From Tritrichomonas foetus (taxonomy: Eukaryota; Parabasalia; Tritrichomonadida; Tritrichomonadidae): a stretch of 64,000 bases of DNA. The translations under genes were made by a program, and so were the position numbers. The notes under the pieces were generated by a model. It was not told the origin of the DNA. It was given only the letters and a program-made list of their open reading frames with translations, and did not search any database. The stretch covers positions 1 through 64,000 of the forward strand of contig MLAK01000591.1 of assembly GCA_001839685.1 (NCBI GenBank). Reading direction: 5' to 3'. Shown here in pieces: positions 37,835 through 47,719 of the stretch (position 1 is its first letter; each line of letters starts with the position of its first letter).

Positions 37835-39184
37835 TTATCCTGTCAATCGAAAAGTACTACTCGGATAAGGGGAGACTTTATTTTCTTCTAAATCTGAATC
37901 AGATGTGAGACATAAATATTGAGGTTGTTTTTCATCCAATTTGGGTGGATCACCAGTTGGATCAACATCATCCGGTTCTCTTCCAATTATTCTTACTGCA
38001 TAACAAAATCTATTATCAAGCACGGAAAGTCCGAAACCAAATGAAGTGACATTTTCAGAGAGCAGCCTCTGTCTTGTTTTTAGACGAGAGGACCAAATCA
38101 AAAGGAGTTCCTTTAAAGGGTCTCTTGTTTTTTGCACAAGAAATATTCCAACGTGGACTTTTGCTTTTGGCTGAAATTTCAATAATTTTTTGGCAACTGT
38201 TTGGTCATCAAGCTCAATTTCCTTGTTTTTCATTCTTTCTGCATACTTATCCGCAAATCTACACCATTGATGTGAGAGCTTTAAAACATGCAAATTATGT
38301 GCTAATCTGTAATCATTGACAAGTTGAAGGCATTTTGCGGCATGAATATAGTGCTGGTCAGAAATTGGTGTTGGCCGATAAGGAGAGTCACATTTCCCAA
38401 AAATTATGACACAAGCTGTAGAATCATGTTTTATTGGCTTGAAGTAGCATGCTATGTCAGTTATATTGTCTTTTCTTATGATTCTTTGGAAATTTGGGTT
38501 ATCGTGAAGTGAGTTTAAAAAATTTTGAAAGGAGTCTGGACCAGATGAAAATTTTTCCATAACATATTCGGCCTCCTGGCAGCTTGGACCAAAAAGGATT
38601 TTTGCCCGTGATGAAGTCATTCCTATATATGCATCCAGATTATTTTTGGCAAGCTCTGCGAGTTTTGCTGATGCATATAACGAATATGAAAGCAAATCCA
38701 ATTCTTTTCTGTATCTTGTTTTATTCGCATAACGTCCGATGATAAGAAGTTTATCTTTGTTTGTGAGTTTTGGCTTGAAGAGCGCCAGAATTTGGCAACA
38801 AAACCAGCGTCCATCCTCACTCTCCGCCGCTCCAATGCCTGTGTGGGAAAACGATGACAAGATTCGCGACAATGAAGATCGACGTGAAATCCAATTCACT
38901 AATATATCATGAGCGGGATCGATGCTGTTCTGAATTTCGATGACGTTTTCTGTAAAGGCGATGGCCATTGGAGTTGCGGAAAGTCGATGATTGAATCCAT
39001 CATGACCGACGGGAACATCGCCGATCGACATTTTGCATGCATGCTCTCCAGCGAGAAAAGAGAGGCCTTTGTCGAAACAAAGTGGTTCGCGTTTGTATTG
39101 CTCTCTTGCTTCGTTGATATTTTCAAATAACTTGCGTATAACTTTATCAGGACCTGATGTGTGTGATGAAGAAGCTTGAGACAT
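37835..39184 (-). CDS. Twin CAP/SCP-domain protein without signal peptide
   Basis: A 449-aa protein. The first CAP (cysteine-rich secretory/antigen 5/PR-1) domain is at about residues 15-135: INEAREQYKREPLCFDKGLSFLAGEHACKM, VGHDGFNHR, TENV, ILVNWISRRSSLSRIL and HTGIGAAES. The second is more divergent at about 285-405: LQLVNDYRLAHNLHVLKLSHQWCRFADKYAERM, LKELLLIWSSRLKTRQRLL and SFGFGLSV. The usual CAP cavity His and Glu are visible only in the first copy. There is no N-terminal signal peptide or membrane helix, so unlike most CAP proteins it should be cytosolic. Function unknown. Confidence 0.72.
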   Translation of the reverse strand: MSQASSSHTSGPDKVIRKLFENINEAREQYKREPLCFDKGLSFLAGEHACKMSIGDVPVGHDGFNHRLSATPMAIAFTENVIEIQNSIDPAHDILVNWISRRSSLSRILSSFSHTGIGAAESEDGRWFCCQILALFKPKLTNKDKLLIIGRYANKTRYRKELDLLSYSLYASAKLAELAKNNLDAYIGMTSSRAKILFGPSCQEAEYVMEKFSSGPDSFQNFLNSLHDNPNFQRIIRKDNITDIACYFKPIKHDSTACVIIFGKCDSPYRPTPISDQHYIHAAKCLQLVNDYRLAHNLHVLKLSHQWCRFADKYAERMKNKEIELDDQTVAKKLLKFQPKAKVHVGIFLVQKTRDPLKELLLIWSSRLKTRQRLLSENVTSFGFGLSVLDNRFCYAVRIIGREPDDVDPTGDPPKLDEKQPQYLCLTSDSDLEENKVSPYPSSTFRLTG

Positions 39185-40400
39185 TTTTCCGAGAAAACGA
39201 TTTATTTAACTTTTTCCATAGTGAATAAAATTATTTCCACAAAAAATTATACGTTTTCTATAACATAAATAAATTATTTAATAATTTATTTAAAAATTTA
39301 TGTATTTATATTCAAATTTTCCTGGCTATTTAACTTTTTCTTTAATGTGTACATTTCCTTGAAATTTGAATACAATTATCTTTTGATGTAACTCAAATTT
39401 TATTCAATAATTTGCGTCACTCACCAATATATCGAATGATTATTTAATCACACTTTTCATCTGCTTATAGCGGAAATTTTTGAAAACATACAATATTAAT
39501 TGAATAGTTTTCACTATACATTCAAATTTAAATATTGTTAATTACCCTGATTGATTCATGTTTTAGATTTATCTTTGAATATTAGAAATAAATGTATTAA
39601 ATATTGATTATTTAATTATATTAGTAACATTTAAAAGCAAAAACTGCATATATATAAGATGAATACAATCACATTGAAAGGTATTATTGTTATCTCATTT
39701 GGATTACTTTTCATTTAAAAAAAAACGTTTCCCCAGATTTTCAATTTGTGATATGATAAAATTAATACAATTTTCACTTTGAGAAAGATATTCTGAACTT
39801 ATCACTGACCCGTAGGCAACTTTGTCGTTTATGGTTCAACATCTTGCATTATATGATTCATCTCCTTTTTTGAGAATTATTTTTTAAGGAAACGATTGAA
39901 GGAAAAAGAAATGAGAATTCTATTTCGGAAAAAAAAGACAGATATCAAAATTTTAATCAAATCAATGATTATTAATCTACAGTTCGAAAGATTTTTCTTT
40001 TGTTTCAATCAATAAATAACTTTTGAGAAAATCATCTTTTCTACAGAATCTTTTTCACAAAATTTCGCAAATCGAAATAATTTCGCTTAAAGAGGGTAAA
40101 TTCTGGTTAGAGTTCATGAAATTTCATATTCTTTGAAGAGAAAATTCTTGTCCTTCATAAAACAAATGTTAACTGTTAACATAAACATTAATCCTAAAAG
40201 TTAAAATTCGAAAAGAAAAAAAAAGTGTTTTGTAAAAGATAAATATTCAGAATCCTTTCAACAATTTGAATATGATGATTTTTTCTACAGAAAAAAATAT
40301 AATGTCATTGTTTTTTACTTGAAAGTCATTTCTGTCGTTATTCAAAATCATCACGATTTATCGTTTATGATTTGAGAGATCTCACAGAAAAAAACAATTT
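39185..40400. other. Gene-free spacer
   Basis: AT-rich, 1.2 kb, no gene, RNA or tandem repeat recognised. Confidence 0.4.
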
Positions 40401-40543
40401 CTAGCTAATATGCTTCTTCATTGATTTAATATAGTGATTTTTGATATCAACTGCTGATCTTCCTAGTAGTCTTTTACTAATAATTTTCCATTTTGGTCTA
40501 ATTTCAAGACTGCCAATAATATAATTTCTTCTTCATCACTACC
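40401..40543 (-). pseudogene. Myb DNA-binding repeat relic
   Basis: Read on the minus strand, one frame gives GSDEEEIILLAVLKL. After a one-frame shift the next gives RPKWKIISKRLLGRSAVDIK followed by NHYIKSMKKHIS and a stop. This is the helix 1 to helix 3 pattern of a Myb repeat (W..I...L.GRS...IKNHY). No start or upstream Myb repeat is readable, so it is a decayed fragment of a once larger Myb gene. Myb genes are abundant in trichomonads. Confidence 0.5.
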
Positions 40544-41001
40544 AAATACATTCTAAAATTTATAAGAGACATGATAAGTATCATAAGCATAATGAATAAA
40601 CAAAAATAAACTTGATATCAGAGAAAACCAAAGAATACTCAAAATCCAAAACTAGCTTGATATTCTCGCAAACAAGTTTGTAGGTGCAATAGTGATAAAG
40701 TATTTTTTGGGATTAGTTGACTTCATGCCTTTGAAAAATCATGGGGAAAATCGAATAATAGTATTTCAGTATTTTTTATTTTATTTTTGAACTTAAAAGG
40801 GAAAATATATCTAAATATAAACATTTTGAATTATTATTTCTAGTTATTGAACAACTTAACATCAACCAAATCACTCATAACAAATATATATGTTAATTCA
40901 AAGAATCAAAGGAAGAAAATGAATCAAAAAAAGGATGAATGAATTAATCAGAGTAAAAATGAATGAAGAAGCTCAATAACTAATACTGTATATTGAAGGC
41001 C
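40544..41001. other. Gene-free spacer
   Basis: AT-rich, nothing recognised. Confidence 0.35.
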
Positions 41002-42747
41002 TTATTGTGGTCGTTGGTTTTCAACTTGAACGAGTTCTTCAATGATATTCAAATTTCTTTGTAATGCCGTCAAAATCTTTTCTTCAAGCGCAGGAAAAAC
41101 TTTAACACCTGCTTGAAAGACAGGCATAACAATCACTCTGAAATGAGTATTAATGAATGATGCCATTGAAGAATTCAATCTTCGATCCATTGGTGCAGCA
41201 ACTTTAAACCCAAGTCGTCTTTCAGTATCCCTTTGAAGGTATTGTTCATCACGCATTAAGTCATACCAGTAACCAGATACTTCCCATGGCCTAATAGCAA
41301 ATGCCAAATCACTCATAAGTACAATTAATGCAAGTGCATCAAATCTATCGACTTTATTATTCAAATCAAGTTTGCGTGATGCTAATTTAGTTATGAACTT
41401 TTGAAGTTTCTTATAGTCTGTCTTTAAAATAGAATGAATCATGATTTGCCTTGAAGTAAGTAATTCGGCTTCTTGATTTGAAAAAGTAAAACAATCTTGA
41501 AGTAAATGTGATCCAACTGAACAAGAATTATTTTCAAGAATTGAACGATCATTATAAGTCATTGATAGATTTGAACTTGTTCGAACTTGAAACATATTAT
41601 TGCATCCAGGATGATCAATATCATGTAGTAATGCTGAGAGTGCAAGTGTGGCGATTTCAAAGTTTTCCAAAATGTTAGAATTCGCTTTATTTAAAATATC
41701 ATTAAATGCGATAATAAATTGAACACTTTCGCAGGCTCTTCGAAAATTATGGAATGGGTTTCCACGGAACTTTTCAACACATTTCTTTATGAAATATTCA
41801 ACTTCGCCTGGTTTTGAGTTAACATCTACACCAACTCGAGCAGCAGTGAGTAAATCATGGCATAAATTCATTAAAACTTTTTCATTGATTGACCACACAT
41901 TAAAATCGAGAGAAAACATGGCGTCACCTAAATTTAATGGCTGTAAAGAAGGAACCATTGGTGCTGGTGCAGCCCTGTGCGATCGAATCGCATTTACTGC
42001 TGTTGGAATAATCACTTTTGGTTGAGCTTTATTACTGACACCGAATTGAGTGGCAAAAAAGTCCTGCATTTTATCAGGAATCGCTGGACGCGCAACTGAT
42101 GTGATTTCACCATTCTCAAACCCTTTGAGATTGACTATGACAGCTTGGATGGAAGCTACTGCTGCCGGTTGGACTCCACCACTTACTAAAACAGCTTCAA
42201 GTGATTTCACTATTTCATTCAATGGCGTATTAAATGAATCAGAAAATGTTTGCTTTAATTCAGCGATTCGACGCGATATAACAGTTGATTCAACAATTTG
42301 ATGTTGAATTTTAGCAGCTGCTGCATTTTGTCTTCTTTTGATCCAAACGTTGGCATAGATATTTTTCAGAACCTGTGGCGACAACGGTTTAATCATGTAA
42401 TCGTCTGCACCTTTTGAAAGACAATCAAATACAATTTCGTATTGATCGTTGGAAGACATCATAACGATTGGGATTTGAGCAAATTTTGGATCTGATCGAG
42501 CGGCTGATAAAAACTGAGGTCCGTTCATGACTGGCATCATTACATCGCTTAAAATCAAATCGATTTTAACACCACTGTTTAAAACATCGAGTGCTTCTTG
42601 GCCATTTTTCGCAACGAGAACCTGATAACCATCCTTCTCAAGGGATTTTTGAACAACGCTGAGCTGCATTGGATCATCGTCAACAGCAAGGATTTGAAGA
42701 TCGTCTCGAGTGAATGGGAGAGAAATATTTGAAGAATCTTCAGTCAT
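41002..42747 (-). CDS. Response regulator-phosphodiesterase fusion (RegA-like)
   Basis: A 581-aa protein. An N-terminal receiver domain (about 15-135) has the acidic pocket at D23-D25, phosphoacceptor D68 in LILSDVMMP, S98 and K120 in YMIKPL. A linker with helical segments follows. A class I cyclic-nucleotide phosphodiesterase domain spans about 290-570: FHNFRRA (H333), LLHDIDHPGCNN (H375, D376, H379, N383), YNDRSILEN and the D480 of LMSDLA. The layout equals Dictyostelium RegA, where phosphorylation of the receiver activates cAMP hydrolysis. The second metal-binding His of HNxxH is Arg337 here, which may weaken or abolish hydrolysis. No histidine kinase lies in the window. Confidence 0.9.
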   Translation of the reverse strand: MTEDSSNISLPFTRDDLQILAVDDDPMQLSVVQKSLEKDGYQVLVAKNGQEALDVLNSGVKIDLILSDVMMPVMNGPQFLSAARSDPKFAQIPIVMMSSNDQYEIVFDCLSKGADDYMIKPLSPQVLKNIYANVWIKRRQNAAAAKIQHQIVESTVISRRIAELKQTFSDSFNTPLNEIVKSLEAVLVSGGVQPAAVASIQAVIVNLKGFENGEITSVARPAIPDKMQDFFATQFGVSNKAQPKVIIPTAVNAIRSHRAAPAPMVPSLQPLNLGDAMFSLDFNVWSINEKVLMNLCHDLLTAARVGVDVNSKPGEVEYFIKKCVEKFRGNPFHNFRRACESVQFIIAFNDILNKANSNILENFEIATLALSALLHDIDHPGCNNMFQVRTSSNLSMTYNDRSILENNSCSVGSHLLQDCFTFSNQEAELLTSRQIMIHSILKTDYKKLQKFITKLASRKLDLNNKVDRFDALALIVLMSDLAFAIRPWEVSGYWYDLMRDEQYLQRDTERRLGFKVAAPMDRRLNSSMASFINTHFRVIVMPVFQAGVKVFPALEEKILTALQRNLNIIEELVQVENQRPQ

Positions 42748-44072
42748 GATTTTATTTTATCAAATCAGATTATTTTTTTGAACGACTTTTGTCAGTTGAG
42801 GTCGAATTTAGCGTCAATGTAACTTATAGAAAAGTTCATCTTTTTCTGATTAACTACCGAAATGATTACCTTGGAAATATGAGTGATATTAAATTCAAAT
42901 GATGAGTTATTCATCGAAAATTGATTGAATTATTGAATAACTTATTCAAAGAAATTCAATGATATATCATTCGATAGATCAACTTAATGATGTGAAGTTT
43001 AACTTTTTGTGATATTCACTGAACAGATAAATAAAGAAGAAAAATAGAAATATTCATTTTAGAAATTGATTGAGATTATAATTTTTAATGAATCTAAATA
43101 TTACATGTAGTATTTCACGCGAATGTAATGATTTAAAATGAAAAAAAGTACATTCATAATTTTACATTATAAAGATATCTAGGATATAAATGACAATTGA
43201 TTATTCCCTATTAATAACAAATTAACGTAAAAATTAACGAATTATTAGAATTCTGCATTCCTGCATGTAAACTAAAAAAATAAAAGTAAACTATTCATAT
43301 CGAATATGAAAGCCAAAAAAATAAAAGCAAATGGTTTAAATTCTTCTTCTATACTTGAAGTTCAATTTTTTGGTTCTACTTAAGTTAACAAAGAAAACCG
43401 ATGATAACACTTATGACAACTTTTAAACCATTTGGGAAATATTATAGCAGGAAATATTCTAGAATGAATAACTTATGCATAAACCTTCATAATAGAGTAA
43501 TAAGTAATTTATCAAATTTTCGACGAATTCATCTCACCTACAGCTATTTGGATTTTGGATTAATAGTTCACTTTAGTACATATTTTATTGAATGAATAGA
43601 TATAAAACAATATAAAAAGACAAATCATACAATTCAAATTATCTTTTTTTATGCATTTGATTCATTTCTCATCTATCAATTTGATGTTAATCGGAACAAT
43701 TCTTTATTAATCTTCTTAAGGCTTACTTACATTCAATTAACAACAAAATGCTCATATCAGGAAAAAAAATTTTATTCAATTCTAGAATGAAAGCTGCTTC
43801 ATGTGAATTTTTTATATCTTTTAATTCCGCACATAAATTTTCCTTCATTGATCTCAGAATATTCTGCCCACCTTCTTTTCTGATGAATCATCATCTTTTT
43901 ATAACGATATTTCATTGAAAATGCTTGTGAATATTATCAAAAAGTTTTATTCGGTGAAATAATTCAATGATTCTTAAGAAATAATATATAGAAATTTTTG
44001 AAATTAATTTCTGAAACAGTAAATATTGGTAACAATTCAATATCTCACTTCTTCATTTCATTTTACATTCTC
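42748..44072. other. Gene-free spacer
   Basis: AT-rich 1.3 kb. A 12-bp inverted pair (AAATGGTTTAAA at 43329-43340, TTTAAACCATTT at 43422-43433) is the only structure noted. Short frames here look non-coding. Confidence 0.4.
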
Positions 44073-44996
44073 ATGACTACCTTAAATATCAAAATCATTG
44101 AGTTGATCACAGAAGAAAAGTATACTTCAATGAACCCACTTCAAGTATTCATCAATACATCATCAAAAAATGATAGAGGAAATACTTCTTACAATTCCAA
44201 AATAACCAAACTCAAAATATGTAAGTCGTCTGCAGGAAATGTGTTAAAATGTGATAAATCAATTCAATATGAAATTGTAACACAAAGAAATAGTTTTATC
44301 AATGTTGAATTGAAAAGACACCGTGTTATCATAGCTGATGACTCTCTCGGTAATGTTTTACTTCCTTTAGAATGGTTTCCAACAAATCATGTTGTTCGTG
44401 AATGGTTTCCAATTCACAATAAAAATACAAACAAAGATAGTATGATTTTATTGGATGTTCATGTTGATCGTCGTAAAGTTATGCCTTTTATGGCTCCGTT
44501 TGCAACATTGAGGGTTCTTCCATGCTGGCAAAGGCCAACTTTAACTGAACACAATGACTTTCCAGTGATTCCACCAATTGTATATATAATTCAATCATAC
44601 AATAGTCAAACTATTTCTCCAAATGCACATCAAATTCAAGATGCTAATGTACCAGCCTCTTTACAAAGGATTATTCCAAATCACAATACTGAATCGAATA
44701 ATAGTCAGCAATCAGTAGCTATTCCTCAATATCACGAATATTATGTACCACAACCATTTGAAAATAATGGAATAAACTTAGTTTCACCTTATTCACTACC
44801 AATTTCCCAAAATGATATTCCAGAAGAAAATGCGGAACCAAATCACGATAAAGAAAACAATCATCACATTCAGAGTGAATGTCCAACTGTTTATTATCCA
44901 CCACTTGATAATGCATCAGAATCTTTCACATTACCAAGTTACCCTTCTATATCTGAAAATGAAGTTGTTCACCCTTTTACTCCTACCATTTATTAA
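44073..44996 (+). CDS. C2-like domain protein with Pro/Asn/Gln-rich tail
   Basis: A 307-aa protein from the ATG at 44073; the frame extends upstream only through a TTG. Residues about 1-125 have the alternating-strand pattern of a C2 domain: MTTLNIKIIELITEEKY, NPLQVFINTS, FINVELKRHRVIIADDSLGN and VLLPLEWFPTNHVVREWFPI. The DDSLG..LLPL block is the most C2-like part, while the other calcium-binding Asp residues are not obvious, so lipid binding may be calcium-independent. The remaining 170 residues are Pro/Asn/Gln/His-rich and disordered. Two TCATTT motifs lie 17-27 bases upstream. Confidence 0.6.
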   Translation: MTTLNIKIIELITEEKYTSMNPLQVFINTSSKNDRGNTSYNSKITKLKICKSSAGNVLKCDKSIQYEIVTQRNSFINVELKRHRVIIADDSLGNVLLPLEWFPTNHVVREWFPIHNKNTNKDSMILLDVHVDRRKVMPFMAPFATLRVLPCWQRPTLTEHNDFPVIPPIVYIIQSYNSQTISPNAHQIQDANVPASLQRIIPNHNTESNNSQQSVAIPQYHEYYVPQPFENNGINLVSPYSLPISQNDIPEENAEPNHDKENNHHIQSECPTVYYPPLDNASESFTLPSYPSISENEVVHPFTPTIY

Positions 44997-45144
44997 AATT
45001 ATGATTAACTAAAAAAGACTTTTCTAATAAAAATATGAATTCATGAATTTTTTGTAGATTACGATTTTATTACTTAATTGAGTGGTTTTAATTCTTAACT
45101 AATTCTAACTCATGTAAAAGTAATGGTATTGAGAGGCATTATAT

Positions 45145-45336
45145 TCATTGGTTTATTTCCTCCGAAGATGCAGTTGATCCACTTATTGAATGATCATGAG
45201 CCCCATCATCAGCAGTTTTGAATTGATGCAAAAGTGAAGTAACTCCTTTAGAATACATTTCATTAGATTTGTAATTTGTATATATTCTGTCATCTTCATT
45301 CCAATCTTTTTCTTCACGTAATTGACTCTCTTCTTT
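45145..45336 (-). pseudogene. Decayed third copy of collar-domain gene
   Basis: The minus-strand frame reads EEKDWNEDDRIYTNYKSNEM followed by SKGVTSLLHQFKTADDGAHD and HSISGSTAS before a stop. It aligns with the 391-aa paralogue at REDRCYTSSDLTPQYTHKTS then HLHHFLTNTKGNHSH and TISGRTKMAGGN. The final strand-forming PPYIKVYMWVRK segment is lost, and upstream the frame breaks at a stop. A hydrophobic stretch upstream (IFIVIILIGISF, toward 45.58 kb) may belong to the same relic. It shows that the collar-domain family has expanded and decayed locally. Confidence 0.5.
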
Positions 45337-45632
45337 TCAATTAATTCACATTCATTATATTTGATATCCATCTCTCGAGAGAATAATGTTGATCTTTCGT
45401 GAATAAGATTTCCAGTAACTAAAATAGTTAAATTTCCTATTAATAGTGAAATATGTCAATATTCCAGCAATAACTAATGCTATATATCAATTTGTCTACG
45501 GGGGAAATGAATATATGAATGAATTGAAAATGAAATACCAATTAGGATTATTACTATGAATATAGGAGTACATCCAAATGAATAGGTACAAAAAATGTTG
45601 ACTTTTAAGGATTTTGTTTTAATTATTATAAC

Positions 45633-46562
45633 TTATTTTATTCTCGTCCACACGAACACTTTAATGTATGGTGGTATCAAATTAAATCTTTTATTTCCAC
45701 CTGTTTCTTCGGTATTTCCTTGAACTTTATGTTGATGACCATCAACTCGATTTGTTTTAAATATATGTGTATGCATCCAATTGAATATTGGTCCATTCTG
45801 GTTGATACCAGTATCCACTCTTATAAAATTATCATTGCCAGCCACTGTACCAACTTTTTCCACATCCTTGAGTCGAAAATCACAATACCCCTCATGATTA
45901 TGCTCACCATCAAGTGAAGTGCATAAATTATTGATTGCATGAAAATGAGGAGGAAGTTCATCGAGTGTCAAAAGATGGGTTTCCTTGCCTCCAATTTGTA
46001 ATGACTCATTCATTGTTGAATAGTCACTAGCTGACATTAAGAAACGTCCTTGTAATGGATCCCATTTGGTACCTGGAAATAGTATCTCTGGATTGTCATT
46101 TTTTGCTGAAATGAAAAGAGAGCCAATTGGATACATTTTTTCATGTTGATCGTAAATTTCATTTTCTAATCTTGAGAATAAATAAAGAAGTGAAATGTGG
46201 CTAACATTGACATATGGAAAAAAATGAGGATTTTGAAATAATAGTCGAAGATTCGAAATTCCAAGTTTTTCTATTTTTACTTCTGACATCAATAATTTGA
46301 TTTCTTTGACTTTGTTGTGTCTCATGATAAAATTGAAGACTAAATTTTCATCAATGTTTCCAGCTCGATGAGTTATAATGTTATGCTGAATATTCAATTG
46401 GCTCTTTAATAATAATTCAACGGATTCCTCATCGTTCAAGATTTCATTCAAATTATTTGCAAGGATCGTCATTCCATGATGAACATCAGATGAATCCTTA
46501 TTCGGATTACTCTTCTTCAAGTTCTGGATGCGTGCCAAAAGTAGCTTTATTTCTCTAATCAT
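45633..46562 (-). CDS. Phage tail-collar/gp10-like C-terminal domain protein (copy 1)
   Basis: A 309-aa protein. The helical N-terminal domain (1-140) is shared with the 47.7-kb paralogue (LNIQHNIITHRAGNIDENLV, FNFIMRH) and its family is unknown. Residues 144-309 follow the T4 gp10/tail-collar C-terminal pattern: YPIGSLFISAKNDNPEILFP, GTKWDPLQGRFLMSA, the GGKETHLLTLDELPPHFHAI block, four further HxH-type sites (H206/H208, H221/H223, H264/H266, H276/H278) and a final RFNLIPPYIKVFVW. In phage fibres such HxH pairs bind metal along a trimer axis. It is head-to-head with a U-box-ubiquitin gene, only 11 bases apart. Ancestry in phages or large viruses is inferred. Confidence 0.8.
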   Translation of the reverse strand: MIREIKLLLARIQNLKKSNPNKDSSDVHHGMTILANNLNEILNDEESVELLLKSQLNIQHNIITHRAGNIDENLVFNFIMRHNKVKEIKLLMSEVKIEKLGISNLRLLFQNPHFFPYVNVSHISLLYLFSRLENEIYDQHEKMYPIGSLFISAKNDNPEILFPGTKWDPLQGRFLMSASDYSTMNESLQIGGKETHLLTLDELPPHFHAINNLCTSLDGEHNHEGYCDFRLKDVEKVGTVAGNDNFIRVDTGINQNGPIFNWMHTHIFKTNRVDGHQHKVQGNTEETGGNKRFNLIPPYIKVFVWTRIK

Positions 46563-46569
46563 TAAATGA
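46559..46569. promoter_or_regulatory. Shared bidirectional Inr-like palindrome
   Basis: TCATTAAATGA reads as TCATTAAATGA rightward and TCATTTAATGA leftward. An Inr-type motif therefore faces both genes within an 11-base intergenic space. The leftward ATG overlaps it. Confidence 0.4.
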
Positions 46570-46573
46570 AGTC

Positions 46574-47128
46574 ATGATGGACAGATATCTCGCTCTCTTT
46601 TTTTTATTGGTTTACATGAAGAATATTGTCAAAATAACTTTGATTTTATTCATTTCATTTTTTTCTTTACTTATAAGTGCTTTAATATCTGAGCTGCGAT
46701 GTCCTTTGTCTGGCAAAATAATGCATGTTCCTATGATTGCTCCTGATGGTTACACTTATGATAAAGAAAGTTTACTGAATTATCGCAAAATGTATGGAGA
46801 TATTTCCTCAACAACAGGAAATGCAATGAATTATGATGAAATACATGCAAATAATAGGGTCAAGATATTAGTCGATAAATTCAAAAACGCTCATCCAGAG
46901 TATATGACCGATGCAGAAAAGAGAGAAATGGAAAAAGGTTTCCAATTATTTGTCAGAACAGTTCAGGGAAAGATGATAGCCATTAATGGTGTTAATAATA
47001 AAATTACTATATTGGAATTGAAGAAAAAAGTTATGGATAAAGATGGTACTCCAGAAAATCAGCAAAGATTAATATTTGGTGGAAAGCAATTAGAAGATCA
47101 TTATGATACTAATGCATTATGGCCTTAA
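46574..47128 (+). CDS. Membrane-anchored U-box-ubiquitin fusion, frameshifted tail (copy 1)
   Basis: 184 aa to the first stop. A hydrophobic N-terminus (about 7-38) may anchor or target it. The U-box is at about 40-104 (ELRCPLSGKIMHVPMIAPDG then YTYDKESLLNY). A ubiquitin domain starts near F123 (FQLFVRTVQGKMIAINGV then LIFGGKQLED). Its Lys48 equivalent is K171. The frame ends early at LEDHYDTNALWP. In the +1 frame the true tail continues as HYGLKKEDTIDVSLRLKGG and a stop at 47172-47174. Removing one base near 47107-47113 restores exactly the ubiquitin spacing. So the gene is either freshly frameshifted or miscalled. The U-box would recruit an E2. Confidence 0.75.
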   Translation: MMDRYLALFFLLVYMKNIVKITLILFISFFSLLISALISELRCPLSGKIMHVPMIAPDGYTYDKESLLNYRKMYGDISSTTGNAMNYDEIHANNRVKILVDKFKNAHPEYMTDAEKREMEKGFQLFVRTVQGKMIAINGVNNKITILELKKKVMDKDGTPENQQRLIFGGKQLEDHYDTNALWP

Positions 47129-47174
47129 AAAAGAAGATACAATCGATGTAAGTTTAAGACTGAAAGGTGGTTAA

Positions 47175-47719
47175 TTTGGTATAGAAAATTAATTTTTCTG
47201 ATTTGATATCCTATTTTAGTAAATTCCTGTTCATAATATTGGACAAATCATATCTCAAATCTGAGAGACATTTTATCATGATTGTGACTATTCACCAAAG
47301 TCAAATAAAGATCAAAAATACAACATAAACTAATTGTAGTTAATGAAGGGGAGACAAGATGAGTGAACATGGCAGAAGTATGAAACAGCAAGATCGGTGT
47401 TAATGAATCGTTTCCTCCAATGGACAAATCACTTCACATTTGAATCATATTTCAAAATCTTTTTCTAATCTCAAAAACCATTTATTAGAAATATTGAACT
47501 CAACATTAAAACTATTATCTAAATAATTCAGAAATAATGTTTTCTTAAATATTTTTATAATTCATGACATGGAAAACATATACTTTATATAATAAATAAT
47601 GAGAATATGAATTGACAATATTTGGAAGCATATTCAGCTCATTTGCCTGTTTTATTACTCATCAATCGAAGAATTTGCATATTTAATAAGAAAAAATTAG
47701 ATGTGATTTATATAAAATC
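47175..47719. other. Gene-free convergent spacer
   Basis: AT-rich 545 bases between the two cassette copies; nothing recognised. Confidence 0.35.

Noticed and set aside
43401..43595. 64-codon frame in the 42.7-44.1 kb spacer
   Set aside because: No family resemblance, no nearby Inr-like motif, composition like the surrounding spacer.
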